The notes under the pieces are model-generated. The model worked only from the letters and a program-made list of their open reading frames with translations, had not been told where the DNA came from and did not search any database. Of a DNA stretch of 64,000 nucleotides, positions 57,054 through 64,000 are shown in pieces. Every line of letters begins with the position of its first letter. Within the stretch, counting starts at the first letter, position 1. The translations under genes and the position numbers were made by a program. The DNA comes from Portulaca oleracea (lineage: Eukaryota; Streptophyta; Magnoliopsida; Caryophyllales; Portulacaceae), in NCBI GenBank assembly GCA_029582165.1, contig CM055875.1, positions 28,902,144-28,966,143 on the forward strand, given 5' to 3'.

Positions 57054-57095
57054 GGGTCCACAAATTCAAGAGTTTAACCACTCGTGGAAAAGATC

Positions 57096-59120
57096 ATGAC
57101 CGCTATTAACACAAATGAAGCTCCTCAAGGACGCTCATGGACAATAGCTCCACTACTTACTGGAGAAAACTACATGTCATGGAAAAGACAAATGGAGGTC
57201 TTCCTCAAGGACCAAGATGAGGACCTCTGGACTGTGGTTACCGAGGGAGATTATCCCACTCCCACGAAGAAGAACAGTGCTGGTCAAGATGCCCCAGAGA
57301 AAAGATATGAAATGACCAAGAAAGAGTTGGAGCAATTGAGAAAAAATACTCATGCCCTAAACTTGATTTATTGCAGTTTAAATTCGAATGATTTTGATCG
57401 TATATCTAATTGTGAAACTGCGAAACAGGTTTGGGATTACTTGATAACCTCATATGAAGGCACAAGTCAAGTTAAGGACACCAAAGTAGATATCCTTGTC
57501 CAAAAGTATGAGGCATTCAGAATGTAGGAAAATGAGACTATTGAAGAGATGTTCAAAAGATTCAGCAGCATCACCAACCACCTCATATCTCTGGGAAAAA
57601 CCTACCCAAATGAGAAACAAGTTAGAAAGGTCCTCCGATGCCTGCCTAGAAGGAAATGGGGTCCAAAAGTCACAGCCATTGAAGAAGCTCAAGATCTCAA
57701 GGCCCTCAAACTGGAGGAACTCATTAGAAAACTATTGGCCTATTAGATCCAATTGAATGACCTCTGAGAACCCAAGGAAATTGCCCTCAAGGCAGTATGT
57801 AAATCTGACAGTGAGTCAAATGATGATGAAGAGGAAGATACAATGGCAATGATGGCTAGAGGGTTCAGAAGATTATATAAGAAAAATCCAACCTTTCGAG
57901 GATACATCAAGGATGGACAAAACAGAAAAGCAACCTCAAAAGGTAAGTCCTCATTAAGAAAAGATGTTGACCCTTTTACTTGTTTTGTTTGTGGCAGCTC
58001 AAAACACCTTATGAAGGACTGCCCTCACGCCAGAAGAAACAAAGACAAGAGAAACAATCGACCTCAACGGCATAACAATGAGGCAATGATGGCAACATGG
58101 AGTGATAATGATTCCAGTGAAGGCCACAGTGAGGTAGAAGAAATAACAAATGTATGTCTAATGGCAAACACAAGTGAGGATCAAGATCCAACCTCATCTC
58201 ATGACGAGGTAAACATTGATGACCTCCTTAATCTTTCACCATTACATCTTGCTCATAAGTGTATGCATCTTTTTAAATACTCTAAGTCCTTGATAGAAAG
58301 AATCAAGCACCTTACCAACCACGTTCAAAGTCTCAGTGAGGCTATAGAAAGCCTGAACTCTCAAAATGACCTCCTGTTCACAGAAAGCAATAGACTATCT
58401 CTTGAGGTCAAAGACTGCTATAAAACCATCACTCAATTATCCAATGAGGCAGTCACTAATTCTCATCCTTACCGAAGCAAACCAATCTCCACAACCCCCT
58501 CTTCTCAACCTCGGACCAAAGTTCCTATAAATCATCCTCCCAAAGGACCTCTTCTTCCCACACCCAATACACCACCTCTCAAAAACTATCAGTCCAAAAG
58601 TCCTCCCTTCCATACCAACAAAGGACCTCTCCTTCCTATCCCAAATATTCCGCCTCTCAGAGAAAGCTATCATAGAGGACCTCCAACAGAAGACAAAATA
58701 AGAACCTCACCAACTCCCCTGTCTAAAGGAACTAGACCTCCGTGCATTACTAAAATTTGGGTCCCAAAGACCTCATTGCAAAGATCTCACTCTTGGTCAG
58801 AGACCAAAAAAGGTATGGAGTCCTCTACTGCAGGTATGCCTCAGATACACTACCAGAGATCCAACCAAGTTCTTCAAACTGAAAAGCAACAAAATTTGAA
58901 GAGTGAACTTTGGAGACAAAAGCCAAGACAAGATGCTAGACATTGGGAAGGTCGCGAAACAACGCCACCCGCACCATTTGAGGGGGAGCCTTCTATCATG
59001 AGGACATCAATCTATGCACAAGCTGTCAAATTGAGGGGGAGTCCTATCATTCATCCTCCCTACATGTGGTCACTCTCCTCCTCCCAGGTTCTTCAACTCA
59101 CTGCATGTTTGGACCTCTGA
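57096..59120 (+). pseudogene. Gag with long proline-rich C-terminal extension
   Basis: The ATG at 57096 begins a frame that stays open for about 670 codons apart from three in-frame stops at 57525, 57744 and 57765. Order: UBN2/DUF4219-type N-terminus (LLTGENYMSWKRQMEVFLKD), gag core (EGTSQVKDTKVDILVQKYEAF; MFKRFSSITNHLISLGKTYP), acidic patch near 57800-57840, zinc knuckle CFVCGSSKHLMKDC (C-x2-C-x4-H-x4-C), a coiled-coil-like region (about 58260-58430), then Pro/Ser-rich sequence with two 14-residue repeats KGPLLPxPNxPPL at 58540-58590 and 58618-58663. Capsid-forming role by family. Each stop could arise from a single C-to-T change. Confidence 0.88.
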
Positions 59121-59368
59121 TGTCCTCATCAGCATATACTCTCGGGTACCTCAAAATTTAATCATTGTACTCTCCTATCACTCCTTCTCCCTCTCTCTTC
59201 CTCTCTTTATTTTGGCCACACAATTTAGTGTGTGTACTCTCCTGTTTCCTTTATGTCCGAAAGACAAAAAGGGGGAGAATTAAGTTTATTGCATTGCTCT
59301 GCTATATACTGTGTATCTATGCGAAAGGGCCGCAAAGAAAATTTTGTCTTTCAAACAAAAAGCGGTAG

Positions 59369-60157
59369 ATTGAAGAATCTCAGTTAGATCTGAGGACCTC
59401 ATCACAGCGAACGATGAGGACCTCCAAGCGCCAGAAATATTTTGTTTGAAAGAGTGGTCAAAATTATTTAAGGGAAGTATCTTCTAAATCCTAAATATTA
59501 TTCCCTCATTCCTTTTCTGAATTGATGTTATAACAGATAATATCCTTATTTTCAGATATCCAATGAAAGGAAGGAAATCATGGAAATCACAATCATATAG
59601 AAGATTGAAGAATAATCCACGAAAGGCAACAATCCTCATTGGAAGGAAAGAGACCGTTGCTGCTTGAAGTCATGCAATATATATATACGATCAACCTATT
59701 CTATAGATGTGTGGATATCCAAGCAAGCAAATATGAGTAGGAACTTTGTGTGATAAAGTTCTGAGTGTAGGAATATCGCGTTAATATTCTGACTGTAACC
59801 ACATTTTGTAAGTGGTGAGTTTGTGTAACCAGGGAAGGCACTAGTGAGGACCTCTAGGGTCGTTTGTGTTAAAGTGAGGAAGAAGTCTCACTTTGGAGTT
59901 TTTCTCTCTGTCTGTAACTGCCTCTTCTGTGAGGCCTCAAGTGCAAAAAACTTTCATCAAGTTCTCTGCCACAATAAGCTGATTGAGGACCTCACGATCC
60001 TCATATTAGCTGAGTTGTAACCTCCTTATTTCAAGCACTTTTGTTTAGTTAATAAAGAAGTATTTTTCATTATATAAAAGTGCTATTAACCTAGTTGTGT
60101 TGATTGAAGTGCAGATTTTTTACATAACCCTAATCACCCCCTCTAGGGTTCTTTCAA
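59369..60157 (+). repeat. 3' LTR of the gag-only element
   Basis: Matches 56251-57040 with scattered substitutions. A strong purine tract aaaaagggggagaa lies at 59266-59279, about 90 bp before the LTR instead of abutting it; a weaker one (aaaaagcggtaga) sits next to the LTR. Confidence 0.9.
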
Positions 60158-60412
60158 TTTCCTTGTAGAACCAAACATGTGGGGAATTCTAGTATCTTAG
60201 CGAGGCATTTTGCATTACAAACTTCACCTCTTTGGTCCACTTTGACATGATATTACCTGATTGACAGTGGTGGGGTTTTCTTTCAAAACAAAATCCTTCC
60301 TAACTTACCAGCAAATTTAAGATAAAGAATTTTAATGTGAAGCTTGTTGGTGTTTAGCTTTTTATTAGTAGGGATGGGAATTAATACCAAGGTGATGGAT
60401 ATCGACCGCTAT

Positions 60413-60586
60413 GAGGGATGAGCAAAAATTTCGAAAACTCCAGTCTCGTTTCACTCCCGGTCAAATCTCTGTCTCAAAATCCCGTCCCGGTGGGAGTGGG
60501 ACCGGGAGTGGGACTAATAAAACCCGGCCAACAACAGGACCGAGAGTGGGACTTAACCTCAATTCCCGGTCCCGGCCCTGATTCCC

Positions 60587-60656
<70 letters not shown>

Positions 60657-61065
60657 AAACTTATTTAATTTAATTTGTGTTCATTCTTTATATTTATTTT
60701 ATTTATTACTATTTCGAACTTAACATATTTTTTCCCGGAAAGAAAACGTTTTATATATTGCGTAATTTTTAATATGGGAAAAAGTGGCTATATAAACAAA
60801 TCGGCACCCACATTTGTGAAATTAAAGAAAACTCGTATAATTTTTGTTTGTTTTTAATGGAAATAAATCAAATAATGGGTGAAAAAAATTAAGAAACCGG
60901 GACTAAAAAATTCCCGGTTGATTTCTCGGTCCCAAGTGGGAGCAAATCTTTGCTCTCGGTCACAACCGGGACCGGGACCGGGAGCAAAGGTTTGCTCTCG
61001 TTCACAACCGGGACCGGGACTGGGATCTGTGAAAATTACCGGGGTCCCGGTCCCGCTCACCCCTA
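60413..61065. mobile_element. GC-rich hAT-like MITE with (TA)n core
   Basis: Termini gagggatgagc (left) and gctcacccct (right) are inverted repeats of the AGGGGTGAGC type. Flanks accgctat (60405-60412) and accgctac (61066-61073) match at 7 of 8 bases, consistent with an aged 8-bp TSD. The arms are built from many GGGACCGGGA/TCCCGGTCCC words in both orientations. No ORF of interest. Confidence 0.72.
60591..60653. repeat. (TA)n microsatellite
   Basis: About 31 uninterrupted TA units in the centre of the GC-rich MITE; likely polymorphic and cruciform-prone. Confidence 0.98.
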
Positions 61066-61109
61066 ACCGCTACCAACCAATAATAACCATTAATATCGGA
61101 TAATAGATA

Positions 61110-61477
61110 GAGTTATTTACTCTAAAGGATGGCCCAAGAAGCAAATTCACCATAAAGGATTACGAGGACAATGAGGTCTCAAATTACAAAATATGTAGGG
61201 GTCACTAAGGTCTAAGGGTGATATGGCATGATTTTTTTTAAAAAAATTATTATTTTATTATTTTTTCCAGAGCTGTTGGGAATTTTTTTTTAAAAAAAAC
61301 ATTCTGTTAGGAATATCGTATTTTAAAAACCCCTAAAATATATAAAAAAATTAAAAAAAATTCATGTCACGTCAGTCTTGGTGATATCCACATATTTTAC
61401 AATTTATGACCTCGTTGTCCTTCTAGTCCTTTATGGTCAATTTGCTTCTTGGGCCATCCTTTAGAGTCAATAACCCT
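61110..61477. mobile_element. 368-bp MITE with perfect 8-bp TSD
   Basis: About 95-bp TIRs: ggatggcccaagaagcaaat on the left recurs inverted as atttgcttcttgggccatcc on the right, with further matches inward (ccataaagga; acaatgaggtc). Flanked by aatagata at 61102-61109 and 61478-61485. The core is A/T homopolymer-rich. The 8-bp TSD fits hAT. Confidence 0.9.
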
Positions 61478-61485
61478 AATAGATA

Positions 61486-62776
61486 TGGTGGGTGGGTAAT
61501 ATCCATTGTTACTGGATTATTTGGATAATGAAGATAGTATCTTTAGCAATATGAATATTTGGTGGGTAACGCATATTTGACCCGTGAAATCCGGGGATCC
61601 TTAGAGTTGATAGAAAATAAGGGTCTAGGATCCACTAATCATTTAGAGTTTAGGGAAAGTCAACATTAGAACTCATTCAACAATTCAATATTTAGGGGTT
61701 TTGTGATAGATATAAACAAGAACAATTAAATAAAGGATATGACTAATGTAAAGAGTAATAAACTCATTTAGTAGCCTATGAACATTGACGGAGCTACATT
61801 TGGACATAAAGGGGCAATTGCCCCCTCGGACTTGCAATGTTAAATATTTACTGTCAACAAAGTGCTTGCACATTGTGTTCATAGAGCAAGTGGGAGAGGT
61901 CTAAAGTAATAACCAAAAGGTTTGGGGTTCAACACTCAACATATAGTTGCAATCATTTCCTTTTATTTTTTTGGGACCTAGAGCAATGTATTAATATACA
62001 TTGTGATGTAATATTGTGTATATATTTTTCTTTGTTTTTGGCTAATATTTAGTTTGACTCCATTTTTTTCTTACTCATTTTCAAATGCTTTAACAAATAT
62101 TAAGTATTACTGTATCAAATAAATATAATAACTAATAAAAGTAATGATAGAGCAATAAACATTAATTTTATGAACCTATAATATATTGATTTAAGAGTAT
62201 TGACATTAATCTAAAATTTGTTGATTTAAAGTAAAGGAATTGAAATAAAAAATAATTTATTTATTTAACATAAGTCATGATTGCAACACTCAACATTTAG
62301 TTGCAATCATTTCCTTTTTTTTGATTTGTTACTACGGACATTGAATGGTTTTGAGATGGTGCCCGACATCTTGAGGTGAGAATGGAGTGGCTGATGCTCC
62401 ATGTGTGGGTCTTATTATTTTAAGCGAGATTTCATTGTTTGGATATACTCAGTACCCAACCAGGTAATATCCTTCCTTTTCTTTTTTAATATGGTTAGTT
62501 AGTAGTTTATTTTATTTTTCTTTTTCTTAGTGTGTTTCTTGATTTTCTTTGGTGTGCTTGATTACTTCTACTTCCAATGAGGAAATTGTTGGCATTGTTG
62601 TGTGGGAGTGGGGGTGGCATGCATGCCGACTTGTGTTGTTCTTTTCTTTAGTGAGTTTTTCTTTTGTGTGTGGTGTCACTTTATTTCACAATGAGGACAT
62701 TGTAGAGTTTTTGTGTGGGAGTGGGGTGGCACAAGTACCTTACCAATTTTTGGGAGAGAAACATCTTTAGTTGTCA
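61486..62776. other. Repeat-rich intergenic, no gene
   Basis: Contains a short phrase seen in many plant repeats (aaaggggcaattgccccctc near 61809, a near palindrome). A direct repeat of about 35 bp occurs at 61930 and 62284 (caacactcaacat.tagttg). A 114-bp-period tandem pair begins at 62575 and 62689 (caatgagga.attgt; tgtgtgggagtgggg). The last resembles the region after pol in some Ty3/gypsy elements. No ORF with a recognisable domain. Confidence 0.4.
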
Positions 62777-62784
62777 TTAAAATT

Positions 62785-63146
62785 AGGGTTTTTGGCTCAA
62801 AATCATTCGAAGTCAGAGGTCATTGGCTGAAAATAATCCAAACTCACTTTTTGGCTGAAAATAATCCAAACTTTTAGCCTATTTACTCGGACTAAACCGA
62901 AATCGATTTCCGGCGTTGGAATGCTGACTGTTTAGCTTATGTAGACCCCAGTCAGCATAAATTCAAAACCAAAATCAATTAAAGAAACACGTGCTCATGC
63001 TGTCCAGTCAGTATTCCGACACCGGAAATCGATTCTGGTTTAGTAGTAAATAAGTTAAAAGTTTGGATTATTTTCAGCCAAGAAGTGAGTTTTGATTATT
63101 TTCAGCCAATGACCTCCAAATTCAGATTATTTTGAGCCAAAAACCC
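62785..63146. mobile_element. 362-bp MITE with long TIRs
   Basis: The left arm agggtttttggctcaaaat and right arm attttgagccaaaaaccc are inverted, and homology continues inward for about 110 bp (ggtcattggctgaaaataat; ataatccaaactttt). Flanks ttaaaatt (62777-62784) and ttaaaagt (63147-63154) match at 7 of 8 bases. Non-coding; hAT-like by TSD length. Confidence 0.82.
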
Positions 63147-63337
63147 TTAAAAGTAGGTTAAAATTTTAAATTTTTGTCGGCTAAGGGTGGTTTGTATATA
63201 TGGTTGTGTAGTTGATCGCTTGAATAGTGCAATCGCTTAGTTAGGAATAGTTAGTGAATACTTGATAGACTTTAGACTTGATTGTTGCTTTTCCTAAACA
63301 AATAATCTCATCTGTATTTGCAAACATGTGGCATCCT

Positions 63338-63873
63338 AGTAGAAATGAACAAATCAGATGGCGACCTCCTGAGCAAGGCTGGATAAAAATCAACTTCGAT
63401 GCGGCAGTCCTAACAGGGGGATGGGTGCGACTCGGTGTAGCAGCTCGGGACTTCAATGGAGACATCATAGTGGCGGGTGTTAAGAAGTGTAGAGCAACGT
63501 GGACGGCCAGAGTGGCGGAAGCCCAAGCTGGTGTTTACGCACCACTGTGACAGGACTCTCCATGGAGAATGTGATCTTTGAATCTGATTGCCTAGTCCTT
63601 GTAAATCGTCTAGTTAAGTCAGTTTCTTTTTCTAGCGAATTCGATGTAGTTGTAGAGGATATTTTATTTTTAGTTTCAGACTTGAACCGATTCTCTTGGT
63701 CACACACCAAGAGAGACGGTAATTTGGTAGCGCATCATTTGGCAAAAGTCGATCCAACGGGGCAAGAACAGGTTTGGTTGGGAGTTTGCCCCGGCCAAAT
63801 ATCACCATATGTACTTATGGATAAACTACTAATATAAGTTTTTTCGGGTTTTGATCTCAAAAAAAAAAAAAAA
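63338..63873 (+). mobile_element. 5'-truncated LINE copy with poly(A) tail and TSD
   Basis: The 14-mer acatgtggcatcct occurs at 63324-63337 and again at 63874-63887. The right copy directly follows a poly(A) run (about 63859-63874). The insert encodes only the RNase H end of a LINE ORF2 and then stops, poly(A) and TSD follow: the standard product of target-primed reverse transcription. 63888-64000 beyond it shows nothing recognisable. Confidence 0.93.
63350..63837 (+). pseudogene. LINE ORF2 C-terminal RNase H-like domain
   Basis: RWRPPEQGWIKINFDAAV and LGVAARDFNGDIIVAG (first catalytic Asp region), RVAEAQAG (Glu region), then after a frameshift near 63520-63550 ENVIFESDCLVLVNRLV (Asp) and WSHTKRDGNLVAHHLAK (the C-terminal His/Asp motif), ending at 63837. 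These are the RVT_3/RNase H motifs at the end of plant L1-type ORF2 and of plant RNase H-like proteins. The poly(A) and TSD support the LINE origin. Confidence 0.88.
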
Positions 63874-64000
63874 ACATGTGGCATCCTTAGAAATTCACTT
63901 CTCGGTTGGTTAATGTGATGGTTTTGGTTTAGGAGGAAAGTTTTAGCTTCTTGAATATCCATGCTCTAAATAAAGAAAAACTAAAATTGGAAAAATAAAA

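Larger units (their letters stand above)
56251..60157 (+). mobile_element. Gag-only LTR retrotransposon (TR-GAG-like, Copia-related)
   Basis: Two LTRs of about 790 bp flank a PBS and a single long gag frame. There is no protease, integrase, RT or RNase H. The direct repeat tttcc (56246-56250 and 60158-60162) flanks ends ATTGAAG...TTTCAA; canonical TG...CA ends would sit two bases inside on the left and one on the right but give no TSD. Total 3.9 kb. The arrangement matches plant non-autonomous elements that keep only gag and presumably use another element's enzymes. The LTRs differ at only a few percent of positions by eye. Confidence 0.88.

Noticed and set aside
1..64000. CRISPR arrays, bacterial operons, rRNA or tRNA genes
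   Set aside because: No regularly spaced identical repeats, Shine-Dalgarno-led gene strings, or recognisable cloverleaf/A-box and B-box pairs were seen; the window is plant nuclear DNA.

Overview
This is nuclear DNA from a flowering plant, most likely a eudicot. It is AT-rich, with spliced genes containing GT-AG introns of up to 2.8 kb and dense, nested plant transposable elements. I rebuilt the gene models by hand from reading frame, splice sites and family similarity. I ran no database search.

There are three host genes, all on the + strand. (1) 684-3567 is a two-exon SANT-type nuclear protein with an acidic stretch and a DLNLP-type EAR motif, probably a chromatin or transcription co-regulator. 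(2) 13816-17106 is a three-exon PsbP-domain protein with a chloroplast and twin-arginine lumen-targeting N-terminus, best matching PPD7. (3) 41551-53817 is an 18-exon acyl-CoA-binding protein with kelch repeats and a C-terminal coiled coil, best matching ACBP4 (672 residues predicted). As I recall, the Arabidopsis homologues of genes 2 and 3 are adjacent (At3g05410 and At3g05420). If so, this window keeps that pair but spreads it apart with about 24 kb of repeats.

Layout. 1-5.3 kb: gene 1 and flanks. 6.0-10.7 kb: a decayed L1-type LINE whose 3' half is missing. 11.05-12.45 kb: a 1.4-kb element with long terminal inverted repeats (TIRs) and a 10-bp target-site duplication (TSD). 13.2-17.1 kb: PPD7, with inverted MITE copies upstream and in intron 2. 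17.1-20.3 kb: CACTA-like and LTR remnants. 20.3-28.3 kb: two solo LTRs of one family (3.7 and 3.2 kb) in opposite orientation. 28.4-41.1 kb: a long-TIR element split by a 10.65-kb Copia retrotransposon, which itself carries a 5'-truncated second Copia element. 41.5-53.8 kb: ACBP4, with a solo LTR and other repeats in intron 2. 54.4-55.8 kb: two copies of an 8-bp-TSD MITE in or beside Stowaway-like MITEs. 56.25-60.16 kb: a gag-only LTR retrotransposon. 60.4-63.9 kb: three more MITEs with 8-bp TSDs and a 5'-truncated LINE with poly(A) and TSD.

The host genes do not form a pathway. The most distinctive signals lie in the repeats: an apparent gag start codon and splice donor inside the LTR of the Copia element; clusters of short hairpin-like motifs in several LTR-like regions; a leader and splice-donor-like module shared by a DNA transposon and the giant LTRs; and an inverted MITE pair bracketing the first two exons of PPD7. 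I found no tRNA, rRNA, CRISPR or bacterial-type features.
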